A stretch of 64,000 bases of DNA from Bremerella cremea (GTDB lineage: Bacteria; Planctomycetota; Planctomycetia; Pirellulales; Pirellulaceae). Both the position numbers and the translations under genes were made by a program. Positions 26,242 through 34,137 of this stretch are shown here, one piece after another; within the stretch, counting starts at the first letter, position 1, and every line of letters begins with the position of its first letter. The notes beneath the pieces were generated by a model, which saw only the letters and a list, made by a program, of their open reading frames with translations, was not told the DNA's origin and did no database searches. The DNA is taken from the NCBI RefSeq assembly GCF_003335505.1, contig NZ_QPEX01000011.1, forward strand, positions 496,001 to 560,000, read 5' to 3'.

Positions 26242-26631
26242 TCAATGATGGCTCTGCTCTGTAATAGCCGTCCGAACTCGCGCCCCGATGCGGTAGCTCG
26301 CTCCGATGCTAAACAGGAACAGAGCCGTCGAGATTAGCAAGACGGGGAAAATCACTGGAAGAGGCACGCTGAGGATACCGGCTATAAGAAAAGCTGAGGC
26401 GCAGAAGTAGCAGATCGTTGCGTTGGCTTTGAGTCGATCGCACTCGGTTGTTGGGGGACGAGGCTGGTTGTCGAGAGGGATCTCGGTGGTTTGATCGGGA
26501 AGCAGAGTGATCTTGGTAACGGCGAACCCCTTCCAGTCGGCGTAGGCCCGCACGGCGGCTTCGTCGGGGAAGTCGACAACCTGGCTGACAGGCTTGCCAT
26601 CGGAACCGGTGCCGGTGAGTGAGTATTTCAA
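26242..26631 (-). CDS. Small two-helix membrane protein, paralogue array member 3
   Basis: A 129-residue protein. The first 45 residues (MKYSLTGTGSDGKPVSQ and the following DEAAVRAYAD...G..V..I pattern) resemble the N-terminal segment of GspF/PilC, although nothing else of that protein is present. A linker rich in proline precedes two membrane helices at about 70-110. It is the third of three tandem paralogues on the minus strand, separated from its neighbour by 31 bases. Function unknown; the predicted layout is a cytoplasmic or periplasmic soluble module anchored by a hairpin. Confidence 0.7.
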   Translation of the reverse strand: MKYSLTGTGSDGKPVSQVVDFPDEAAVRAYADWKGFAVTKITLLPDQTTEIPLDNQPRPPTTECDRLKANATICYFCASAFLIAGILSVPLPVIFPVLLISTALFLFSIGASYRIGARVRTAITEQSHH

Positions 26632-26662
26632 TGGGGCCCTTTCTTAGGGGAAACGTGGTGGA

Positions 26663-27049
26663 CTAGCTGACTTGCTTCTCTTCAATCGCCGCCACAATGC
26701 TCGCACCCACGCTGTACAACGCTCCGAGCGGGAATAGGAAGAAGGCCAGCGAGATCAACACCGCGGCAAGAGGTGGAATGATAAACGCAATCAAGCCTCC
26801 GACTAAGAGGATCCACGCCCAGATGAAGAGAGTGCTTGAAATCGTCCGCATGCGTTCGGAACGGGGATTATTGTGCCGTGGCGTATTGGCGATCGGGACA
26901 ATGGCACTTTGATCTTCCAGCGGACGAATGCTGGTGAGCGTGATCCCTTTCGCATCGGCGTAGGCCCGAACGGCGGCTTCGTCGGGGAAGTCGACAAGCT
27001 GGCTGACAGGCGTTCCGTTGGAGGCGGTACCGGTGATGGAGTATTTCAT
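26663..27049 (-). CDS. Small two-helix membrane protein, paralogue array member 2
   Basis: A 128-residue protein with the same plan as its neighbours: N-terminal MKYSITGTASNGTPVSQ module of about 45 residues, a polar linker (about 46-68), and a membrane hairpin at about 70-113. The segment VDFPDEAAVRAYAD is identical to that of member 3, showing recent common origin. It follows member 1 by 27 bases. No catalytic motif is present. I infer that the three proteins may form hetero-oligomers or sit in different contexts, but the sequence does not show it. Confidence 0.7.
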   Translation of the reverse strand: MKYSITGTASNGTPVSQLVDFPDEAAVRAYADAKGITLTSIRPLEDQSAIVPIANTPRHNNPRSERMRTISSTLFIWAWILLVGGLIAFIIPPLAAVLISLAFFLFPLGALYSVGASIVAAIEEKQVS

Positions 27050-27076
27050 AGTGGGTGATTCGCTGAGTTGCGGTGA

Positions 27077-27442
27077 TTATTCCGCTTTCTTTTGTTTGAC
27101 TGCTTCGGCGACGATCTCTCCGGCTCCGTAAATCGCCCCGATGATGAACAAGAGGAACGACACGGAAAACAGGATTAACGCCAGTGCCGGGATGATGCAA
27201 AGGGAGAGTACGCCTCCGCCCAAGAGGAACCAGCCCCAGGTAAAACAAGTGCTCGCGGTCGAGCGAAGTCGATATTCCGGACTGTCTGGCACGCCTTGGT
27301 TTTGATTGGCGGCGCAGCGAATGCTTTTGACGGTAATTCCGTTCTCTTGGGCATAGGCTTGCACGGCGGCTTCGTCGGGAAGGTCGACCAGGCGACTGAC
27401 GGGCATCCCATTGGACGCGGTGCCTGATAAAGAGAATTTCAC
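27077..27442 (-). CDS. Small two-helix membrane protein, paralogue array member 1
   Basis: A 121-residue protein starting at GTG (VKFSLSGTASNG). The AAGGA sequence seven bases upstream, and alignment with the two downstream paralogues, favour this start over an earlier in-frame one at 27529. The N-terminal module is the same GspF/PilC-like repeat, with VDLPDEAAVQAYAQ, followed by two membrane helices at about 65-105. It is the first gene of the minus-strand array and divergent from the gene at 27577. Confidence 0.68.
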   Translation of the reverse strand: MKFSLSGTASNGMPVSRLVDLPDEAAVQAYAQENGITVKSIRCAANQNQGVPDSPEYRLRSTASTCFTWGWFLLGGGVLSLCIIPALALILFSVSFLLFIIGAIYGAGEIVAEAVKQKKAE

Positions 27443-27576
27443 GGTTTTTTCCTTGCGAGACGAACGCTCTGTTCCTGTATTGCTGGCAGGCGTTCCTAAG
27501 GTAACCTGTGCCGCTGAGCCGAGCAACAACTGACTGTCGATTCGCTTTGCGGCGGTTGGTGCGGTATTTTGTAGAG

Positions 27577-28089
27577 ATGTCTACCAACACGCCATCTCGC
27601 TTTCGCTTGCCTGGACCGGTATTCGTCTCGGCGGGCATTTTGCTGGTCCTGGCGTTGCTCGTGCCGTTGCCGTGGGTTTCGTGGGGGAGCGAGGTCGATA
27701 TCCATTCTGGTCAAGTGCGACGGTCGGTGTGGGTGATTGGCATGTTGGTCAGCCGCCGCGTGGAGGAAACCTGGGTTTCGACCGCAACCAGTCCACTCGG
27801 CGAACCGGAGTGGCGTTACGCAGTGACCGATGGCTGGTGGGGAGGCGGGCATCCGCACTGGCAATACCACAGCGCGGTGCACCAAATTGAAAGCGTGGAG
27901 AAGTTGTGGGAGGAATTCCCCAGGGACGACGCAGCCTGTCAAGAGGCGGCAGAGGAAATTCTCAAGCGGTGGCAAACCGGCGACGACACGGAAGCGGTCA
28001 AGTATGTGATGGCGCTGTTGAATCGCGATAGCGAAGCAAGCACGATGCGGCAGGAAGATTTGTCGAATTCTAACGCTGACACACCCTGA
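27577..28089 (+). CDS. Hypothetical protein with one N-terminal membrane helix
   Basis: A 170-residue protein, ATG at 27577 with GTAGAG just upstream. A single hydrophobic segment (about 12-36) is followed by a polar domain of about 130 residues with no motif that I recognise. The WWGGGHPHWQYHS segment is rich in His and Trp. The last 40 residues are helical and acidic. It is divergent from the small-membrane-protein array by 134 bases and directs into the zinc-ribbon genes. Function unknown. Confidence 0.55.
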   Translation: MSTNTPSRFRLPGPVFVSAGILLVLALLVPLPWVSWGSEVDIHSGQVRRSVWVIGMLVSRRVEETWVSTATSPLGEPEWRYAVTDGWWGGGHPHWQYHSAVHQIESVEKLWEEFPRDDAACQEAAEEILKRWQTGDDTEAVKYVMALLNRDSEASTMRQEDLSNSNADTP

Positions 28090-28196
28090 AATCGGCGGAA
28101 AACGTCGTCGTTTCTCTCCAAGAATCGCCCACCTAAAGCGAATACCTGTTTAATGAAACCCGTTTGGGGGAATCGCTTTTGGCCCTTACGAATCCG

Positions 28197-28748
28197 ATGA
28201 AGATCGTCCCGCTGAATTGTTGCCAATGTAGTGCCCTGTTGAACGCGTCTGAGGAGGTGCGGCAGGTGCTGTGCCAGCACTGTGGCTCGCAGCTTGCCGT
28301 ATTGCACGAAGGGTCTGCCGCCTACACCGAGAGCCGCGAGCCAAAGCCAATGGAAGTGGCGATCGAACAACTGCTTGAGGAAAGCGAGCAACAACGCGAA
28401 CTCGCTGTGCTAGATCGCCAGTGGCAGAAAGAGCGTCGGCAATACATGGTGATCGTTTACGACGGAACCGCCCGCGTGCCTAGTTCGAGTATTGCGAACG
28501 ATACGGTAATTACTTCCTTCGTCGGTGGCTTGTTGTTTGTCTTTATTGCTTGGTTGTTCAGCGACAACTTGTTGTCGTTCGTTGGAGGCTGCCTATTGAT
28601 TGGCTTGTTCGTCGTCATCGGCCTTGGGCTTAGTCGCTTGCAGCATCAAAGATCTGCAGCCTACCAGGAGGCCGAAAGATGTTACCGTCGGCGACGGCTT
28701 GATTTGATCGAGAAGCCTGAAGCGTTTCCATCCAAGGGGTGGGGATAG
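28197..28748 (+). CDS. Zinc-ribbon membrane protein, paralogue 1
   Basis: A 183-residue protein. The N-terminal zinc ribbon has C8 and C11 in a CxxC pair and CQHC about 18 residues later (MKIVPLNCCQCSALL ... LCQHCGSQL). A charged, partly coiled segment (about 50-100) and two adjacent membrane helices (about 105-150) follow. The ATG at 28197 is chosen because it matches the starts of the two downstream paralogues. This copy is the most divergent of the three. Zinc ribbons bind protein or nucleic acid partners; the partner here is unknown. Confidence 0.68.
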   Translation: MKIVPLNCCQCSALLNASEEVRQVLCQHCGSQLAVLHEGSAAYTESREPKPMEVAIEQLLEESEQQRELAVLDRQWQKERRQYMVIVYDGTARVPSSSIANDTVITSFVGGLLFVFIAWLFSDNLLSFVGGCLLIGLFVVIGLGLSRLQHQRSAAYQEAERCYRRRRLDLIEKPEAFPSKGWG

Positions 28749-28800
28749 GACCAATCAGGCGACTTGTTGTGGTTGTTTGACCTGACTTGAAGTGGTTGTC

Positions 28801-29346
28801 ATGAAACTAATCCCTTTGAACTGTCGCCAGTGCGGCGCCCCGCTCAGTGTGCCGGAAGACGTGCGGCATGTGACCTGCCTGCACTGCGGTACGCAGTTAG
28901 CCGTGGTGCGTGAAGGGGCAGCGGCGTATACCGAAATTCTGCAGCAGCTTGATCGGCGAACGAGTGTGGTAGAGGAGAAAGTTGGCCACTTGGATCAGCG
29001 GCAGCAGCTGTTCGAACTGGATCAAGAGTGGGCTCGGCAGCGTGAGGCCTTCTATGTCCACGCGAAGGATGGTTCGTCTCGGTTACCGTCGAAAAAGGAT
29101 GCCAGGATGACCGGCGCTACGGCCGGGGTGGGCTTGGTTATTCTCTGCGGGGTTACTTTGCTTTCTGGTCTTCCGTCGGAAGGTATTGTCGTTGTGATTC
29201 CGTTTATACTGCTGTTCGGCGCGATTGGTGGCGTGGTCAGTATGCGGCAGTACGCCAAGGCGAGAGACTATGAATTTGCCAAACGTCGTTATCAACGTCG
29301 ACGCGCCAAGCTGACCAAGGGCGACTGGCCGATCATGACCAAATAG
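28801..29346 (+). CDS. Zinc-ribbon membrane protein, paralogue 2
   Basis: A 181-residue protein of the same design: zinc ribbon (CRQC and CLHC), a helical segment of about 50 residues with many Gln and Glu, a RLPSKKDARM linker and two membrane helices at about 100-145. The first 47 residues are identical to those of paralogue 3, while the rest differs, which points to recent duplication or gene conversion of the 5' part. It lies 52 bases after paralogue 1. Confidence 0.72.
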   Translation: MKLIPLNCRQCGAPLSVPEDVRHVTCLHCGTQLAVVREGAAAYTEILQQLDRRTSVVEEKVGHLDQRQQLFELDQEWARQREAFYVHAKDGSSRLPSKKDARMTGATAGVGLVILCGVTLLSGLPSEGIVVVIPFILLFGAIGGVVSMRQYAKARDYEFAKRRYQRRRAKLTKGDWPIMTK

Positions 29347-29370
29347 GAAAGCGTTGAAGAGCTGGTTGTC

Positions 29371-29901
29371 ATGAAACTAATCCCTTTGAACTGTCGCCAG
29401 TGCGGCGCCCCGCTTAGCGTGCCGGAAGACGTGCGGCATGTGACCTGCCTGCACTGCGGTACGCAGTTAGCTGTGGTGCGGGAAGGGGCAGCGGCGTATA
29501 CCGAGATTCTGGAGCAGCTAGAACGCCGGACGACCAACGTCGAAGTTAGGCTCGACGCGCTGCAGCGGCAGCATCTGGTGAATCAGTTGGACCAAGATTG
29601 GTATGAAGACCGCGAGCAGTATTACGTTCGCACCAAGGAGGGAAGAACTTATCTGCCATCGAAAATTGAAGCGGTTTTTTATGCCGGAGGTGCGCTGGTT
29701 GTTGCGGTTATCGTTGCGGCCATTTTCATCACGATGGACGACCCTACCGGAAGAGCCCGAGGATTTGGAATTCTTGCTTCGTTGTTTTTAGGAGTGGTTG
29801 GCTTGGGAGGCAGTGCGTTGCTTTATCGAAAGCGGGCTGCCTATGACGAGGCGGAGAAGCACTATCTTCTCCGCCGGGCGGAATTGACGGGAGAAGGCTA
29901 A
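29371..29901 (+). CDS. Zinc-ribbon membrane protein, paralogue 3
   Basis: A 176-residue protein, the last of the tandem set. N-terminal ribbon with C8, C11, C30 and C33-type spacing, a helical segment with VNQLDQDW, then two membrane helices at about 105-155. Its start lies 24 bases after paralogue 2. The DNA from 29371 to about 29520 is nearly identical to 28801-28950, with about six differences, almost all synonymous. The gene converges on the PqaA-like gene with only 7 bases between the stops, so no terminator fits there. Confidence 0.72.
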   Translation: MKLIPLNCRQCGAPLSVPEDVRHVTCLHCGTQLAVVREGAAAYTEILEQLERRTTNVEVRLDALQRQHLVNQLDQDWYEDREQYYVRTKEGRTYLPSKIEAVFYAGGALVVAVIVAAIFITMDDPTGRARGFGILASLFLGVVGLGGSALLYRKRAAYDEAEKHYLLRRAELTGEG

Positions 29902-29908
29902 GCGAGCG

Positions 29909-31306
29909 TTACTCCCCGCCGCCAGCCATCTCGGTGTCTTTCGCCCCTAGCACGCGTATTGTGGTGCTGAGGTAGAAGGGGACTTTGTCGTGGCTGTAGG
30001 TCACCTCGGCAAAGGCAGCGCGGTAGCCGCTTTCGGGGCGGGCGATCTCGCTGAGGGCGTTGCCAGCTTCGCTGCGAGGGACAACTTGACTGGTCCACTT
30101 CGACTCGCGGAAGTCGCGCGTGGGGGCATCGGCCGTCCACAACTTGACCATGGCCGCTTTCTCGTTTGGGTTGACATCAAGCTTCAGCGGCTGATCGCCA
30201 GAGGCTTCGGTGTATTTCCAATCGAGGTTCGGCAGTGGCTGCAAGTCGTCGACGTGGCGGCGCAGGGCGCGGAGGCCGCCGAAAATGCGAAGCCAATCGT
30301 TGGCTAGACCGTGCCCAGCGTTAGGGACGTACACCACGTACTTCTGGCCTTTCAGATCGTCCCAGTACAGGTTCAGCGAATCAACCGTCCAGTAGGCATC
30401 GTTTGTGCCGAGGAAGATCAGCTTCGGCTGGGTGATTTGATCGCGGTAGCTGTACGGATCGACAATCGTTCGCAGGTTCGTCCCTTCTTCCGTGGCCAGA
30501 CGGCGATGCAAGTCGAGCTCGGTGTAGTCTTCGATCTGCTGCGAGGGCTTACCGTACGAAGCAATTTGATGCTTGAGTTGGGCTTCCATGTTCAGTGTGT
30601 CGATCACCATGGGGGCCAGGCCTTTCACACGCGGATCAACCGCCGAGACCAGCCAGGTGGTCCAGCCACGTTTTGAGGCCCCGGTGACCGTAAAGCCATC
30701 GATCTTGATGTCGAGCTTCTGGGCGGCGAACTCTTGCATGGCGTCCATCGCACGGACGGCGCTTTTGACCATCGGCAACAGCAGCGGCCAATCGCTCTCG
30801 CCGGTCTTCAAGTACTTGTCGAAGGTAAGGGCAATGATTTCGTCTTCGCGCTTTCCGTCGAAGATCGGCTGGCGGGGGACGTTCAGCAGCACTGCCACCG
30901 GGCAGCCGATTTGCTGGGCGTACACAGACAACAGCGTGGCTTCTTTGGGCAACGAGGTTTCGCCGTCGGCAGCGTCGTCGGCGTATTCTTCTTTCCACGA
31001 TCCCCCGCCGATCACCAGCACGGCATCGGTTTCTTTGGCAACCCCTTCCGGCACGATCACAAACATCCGATGCTGCCAAACCAGGTCGCGCCAGGTTTGC
31101 GAGGTGAGGATCAACTCGCTGACCGAACAGGTACCAATCTTCGTCTGGGAACGGACTTTCCAGCCGTAGCTGTCGTCTGCCTGGTGGACGTAGGCCGCTA
31201 ACGCCTCGGTCGGCTCGACCGCTTGGGCGAAATTAGCCAACAGAGAAACGGCCACGCAGCAAAAGCAGCCAACCAGCAGACGGGTAAGCGAAGAGGAGAG
31301 GGTCAA
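29909..31306 (-). CDS. PqaA-like protein (PhoPQ-activated pathogenicity-related family)
   Basis: A 465-residue exported protein of the PhoPQ-activated pathogenicity-related family, an alpha/beta hydrolase-like fold. The N-terminal hydrophobic stretch is a signal peptide. The nucleophile elbow is GASKRG (FTVTGASKRGWTTWL), and GTNDAYW and the H in NAGHGL fit the acid and base positions. The substrate is unknown; in Salmonella PqaA is regulated by PhoPQ, which need not apply here. The start is TTG (TTGACC) with GGAG eight bases upstream. Planctomycetes carry many such proteins. Confidence 0.85.
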   Translation of the reverse strand: MTLSSSLTRLLVGCFCCVAVSLLANFAQAVEPTEALAAYVHQADDSYGWKVRSQTKIGTCSVSELILTSQTWRDLVWQHRMFVIVPEGVAKETDAVLVIGGGSWKEEYADDAADGETSLPKEATLLSVYAQQIGCPVAVLLNVPRQPIFDGKREDEIIALTFDKYLKTGESDWPLLLPMVKSAVRAMDAMQEFAAQKLDIKIDGFTVTGASKRGWTTWLVSAVDPRVKGLAPMVIDTLNMEAQLKHQIASYGKPSQQIEDYTELDLHRRLATEEGTNLRTIVDPYSYRDQITQPKLIFLGTNDAYWTVDSLNLYWDDLKGQKYVVYVPNAGHGLANDWLRIFGGLRALRRHVDDLQPLPNLDWKYTEASGDQPLKLDVNPNEKAAMVKLWTADAPTRDFRESKWTSQVVPRSEAGNALSEIARPESGYRAAFAEVTYSHDKVPFYLSTTIRVLGAKDTEMAGGGE

Positions 31307-31526
31307 GGTCTGTTCTCCGAATGAAGAAGGGGCTTAGGAGCAAGTCAAGGCTTTTGAGAATACCTTGGCCCAAGGGGTTAGGTTTCAAGATTCTATACGA
31401 TTATTTTTGCGCAGGGCGTAGCCGGTTTCAAGCAAGAACGTCGTCGCACGAGAGGAATTCTGCGTTAACTGGCTGTTAAGAGTTCGCCTTGTCGACAGGA
31501 ATGACGAGCGCCCAGGCAGGCAATTT

Positions 31527-32366
31527 CTAGAAACGCCAGCCGATACCCGCGTTGCTGAAGAAGTTGGGGGCTTGCTCGTTGAGTCCCCAGCCGACGCGGA
31601 CACCGATTTCGAAATTAGGGGTCATTGTGTAATGCAGGCCAGGGCTGAAGAAGTGCTGAGTGCTTTCCTCTTCGCGTCCTTCCGAGAAAATGCCGAAGTA
31701 TTCGGCATGGGCATTCCAGTGTTTGCCGATCGGAATTTTGATGACCGTGGAAGGGGCCCAGGCGTTAAAGTGGTCTTGCTTCTCGCTGCCGGTGCTATAC
31801 CTCAGGGCCGAATCCCAGATCCAGCCGTTCGGTAAGGTCCAGCCGGCAACGTAGGTGGCCGAGAGGTTGCTGTCGTTGACGTCGCCACTGGTCGGGGTGA
31901 AGCCCTGCAGAATGAACGAGCTTTCCGGCACCCGGCCTTGCTGCTCGGTCAGATAGAACTTGCCGCCGTACAAGATCTTGCTTTCTGGGGTTAGGTCGAC
32001 TTCTTCATCTTCCGAGACGTTGCCCGTAATGGGATTGCTGGCTCCGCCAACTTCCCAGTTCCAGCCAATATGTAGTTCGATGTTCTCGGTCACCCCATAG
32101 CGCGTGATCATCTCCGGGACGCTATGCGTTTCGGCGATATGGCGGTTGTCGATAAACGAGTAGGCCGACTCGATGATGGTCAGCCGATAGCCAACCACCG
32201 AGGTGGCCGGCGTGAACGAGTCTCGGTCGGTGACCAGTTCGTCCTCTTCTTCCGCCAAGGCATTCTCAGGGATGCCGCCAAACGGAAAGAACTGCGCATA
32301 CGCCACGCTGGGGATGGCTAGCAGGCAAAGCAGCACAATGGACCTGAGCAGAACAGAACGCGACAT
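31527..32366 (-). CDS. Outer-membrane MetA-pathway-like protein
   Basis: A 279-residue protein with a signal peptide ending near VAYA, and repeated beta strands with alternating hydrophobic residues, ending in an aromatic residue (GIGWRF) as outer-membrane barrels do. The pattern fits the phenol degradation MetA-pathway family (transporter-like). I chose the ATG at 32366 over a TTG one codon earlier. No ligand can be inferred. It is downstream of the HlyD-like gene on the same strand, 137 bases away, and might be co-transcribed with it. Confidence 0.72.
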   Translation of the reverse strand: MSRSVLLRSIVLLCLLAIPSVAYAQFFPFGGIPENALAEEEDELVTDRDSFTPATSVVGYRLTIIESAYSFIDNRHIAETHSVPEMITRYGVTENIELHIGWNWEVGGASNPITGNVSEDEEVDLTPESKILYGGKFYLTEQQGRVPESSFILQGFTPTSGDVNDSNLSATYVAGWTLPNGWIWDSALRYSTGSEKQDHFNAWAPSTVIKIPIGKHWNAHAEYFGIFSEGREEESTQHFFSPGLHYTMTPNFEIGVRVGWGLNEQAPNFFSNAGIGWRF

Positions 32367-32503
32367 CAAACCGTGTTTGGGTGGTTGGCTCGAAAGTAAG
32401 TATGGAACTCAATTTCGGTCTGACCAAGACGTCGCGTGAGGAGAACTGCTATCGCACGCAAAGTCGCGGTAATCGAAGCGTCAGAGGTTGTTCTGCTAGC
32501 AGT

Positions 32504-33628
32504 TTAGAACGGAATCAGGTAGTACATCCAGGCTTTTATCCGAACGGTAACTTTGCTGATGATATGGAAGGGAGAGCCGGTGTTCGTATAGACACTGCAC
32601 ATTCCGGCCGTTCCCATGGGAATGGTCTCGTTAAGCTTTGGGTCGTCTAGCTTGATCTTCACGGCGAACTTGCCGCTAGAGTGGATGCTGTCGGCAGAAA
32701 CTAGTTTGCCTGAGGTGACGAACTGGCCTTCCCCGGTTGCCGCGATGATCGAGTCGACCGTGCCCGTTATTATTTGGCCTGGGTAAGCTTTCAAAGCGAA
32801 TTCGACCGGATCGCCTGGTTGAATATTCTTGGTCACGTTCTGGCTGAAGATTGCCACGACATCGACATGCGAAGTGTCGATGAAAGTGCCCATCGGAGAC
32901 AAGGGGAGAGGCACCGCCATCGAGCCTTCGCGGACTTGCCAATTGGTGACAAAGCCGTCGGCTGGGGCATAGACAGTACATTGGCTGAGGTCGAATTTCG
33001 CTTTGTCGAGGTTGGCTTGTGCCTGACCAACGTTTTGCTTGGCGATTTCCAACGCGACCACCGATTCGTCGCGAGTGGCTTTCGACTTTGCGACGGTGGC
33101 CTGGGCGGCGTCATACTTGTCGGTGAGTTGGATGATTTGAATTTTGCTAACCGCGCCGGGGGATTTTTCGTTGGTCTCGTTCTTGGCGTCGAGTTCCGAC
33201 TTGATTGCTGCGGCATTGGCGACCGCTTCGGTGACGGTGGCGTCAGCGACTTTGATGGCTGCTTCCGATTGGCTGACGGTGCTTTTGGCGGCACCCAAAG
33301 CGGCTTCGCTTTGCCGAACCGCAATTTGGTAAAGATCCTTTTGAATCTCGAAAAGGATGTCTTTGTCTTTTTTGAGGGGCTCGTTCGGTTTCGCGTTCAA
33401 GCTGACGATCGGCCCTTGAACCTGCGGCACGATTTGGATGGTGTATCGCGAGACGACCAGTTGACCGGAAGTTGGGGCCGAGAATTGCCACAGAATGACA
33501 ATCGTGCCGACGGCCACAAAGCCGATGACGGCGGCGACGGCCAAGTTGATTGGATTGGGTTTGACCTTCAGCTGAATATAAAACAGCCAAATTCCAGCAA
33601 CATAAAGAATGACAAACAAGGCGATCAT
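32504..33628 (-). CDS. HlyD-type membrane fusion protein (YiaV-like)
   Basis: A 374-residue protein. Two hydrophobic segments lie near the N-terminus (about 1-20 and 31-50), followed by the biotinyl-lipoyl-like halves and a long alpha-helical hairpin of about 110 residues (VTEAVANAAAIKSELDAK region), then a beta-barrel domain with the IPMGTAGMCSVYT segment. Members bridge inner-membrane pumps to the outer membrane. The adjacent gene is a YiaW-like DUF3302 protein, the same pairing as E. coli YiaV/YiaW. No transporter gene lies beside them, so the pump it serves is unknown. Start 29 bases after the YiaW-like stop. Confidence 0.85.
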   Translation of the reverse strand: MIALFVILYVAGIWLFYIQLKVKPNPINLAVAAVIGFVAVGTIVILWQFSAPTSGQLVVSRYTIQIVPQVQGPIVSLNAKPNEPLKKDKDILFEIQKDLYQIAVRQSEAALGAAKSTVSQSEAAIKVADATVTEAVANAAAIKSELDAKNETNEKSPGAVSKIQIIQLTDKYDAAQATVAKSKATRDESVVALEIAKQNVGQAQANLDKAKFDLSQCTVYAPADGFVTNWQVREGSMAVPLPLSPMGTFIDTSHVDVVAIFSQNVTKNIQPGDPVEFALKAYPGQIITGTVDSIIAATGEGQFVTSGKLVSADSIHSSGKFAVKIKLDDPKLNETIPMGTAGMCSVYTNTGSPFHIISKVTVRIKAWMYYLIPF

Positions 33629-33657
33629 CCGAGCAGCTTTCTAAGCGGTATGACTCG

Positions 33658-33987
33658 TTAGGTCGATTGTGCGAGTTGCTTCTTCAGCGAGTCGACTTCC
33701 GCTTGCAAAGCGGCAACTTGCTGAGACAACGATTCCGAACTGCCTGTCGATGTGGTTGGCGAAGCTTGGCCGCAGGGGACCAAAGCCCAGACAAAAGCAA
33801 TCGCCCAGCCGATGCCACCAAATATCAAGCCCAGCCAACTGGCGACATTAATCGCGGCGGCATGAGGGTGATTGCTTTGGCGGGCAATACGCCCCGGCAG
33901 CGAGCCGAGCGCGACAACCGCCGCTACGATTACCGCAAATAAGATGATGAGAACGAACCACGCAAACAGAGTGGCGAAATCGACCAT
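33658..33987 (-). CDS. DUF3302 inner-membrane protein (YiaW-like)
   Basis: A 109-residue protein with two membrane helices (about 5-28 and 46-70). The NHPHAAAINVASWLGL segment is strikingly like E. coli YiaW (NHPHADAIHVAGW), so the DUF3302 assignment is firm. The C-terminal 35 residues are a predicted coiled coil (SQQVAALQAEVDSLKKQL). I chose the ATG at 33987, preceded by AAAGGGA, over a TTG two codons earlier. It is upstream of the HlyD-like gene and probably in the same operon. Confidence 0.85.
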   Translation of the reverse strand: MVDFATLFAWFVLIILFAVIVAAVVALGSLPGRIARQSNHPHAAAINVASWLGLIFGGIGWAIAFVWALVPCGQASPTTSTGSSESLSQQVAALQAEVDSLKKQLAQST

Positions 33988-34075
33988 CTGCAAATCCCTT
34001 TCAGTGAATACCTCGCTTGCATGCCTAAGCAGAAGGTGGAGGTGCTTGCCGACCTACGACCACAAATATGAAGAG

Positions 34076-34107
34076 CCGGAACGCCTACCCTGGGAGCGGC
34101 GTTCCGG
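34076..34107 (-). terminator. Hairpin downstream of the sulfatase gene
   Basis: CCGGAACGC (34076-34084) and GCGTTCCGG (34099-34107) form a 9-base stem over 14 bases, extendable by GAG/CTC. The minus strand has CTCTTCATATTTG after it, a weak T run, so it may act as a terminator of limited strength or as an mRNA end-stabilising stem. Confidence 0.5.
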
Positions 34108-34137
34108 CCTCTATTGTCGCATGTTCTCGCTCTAGTG

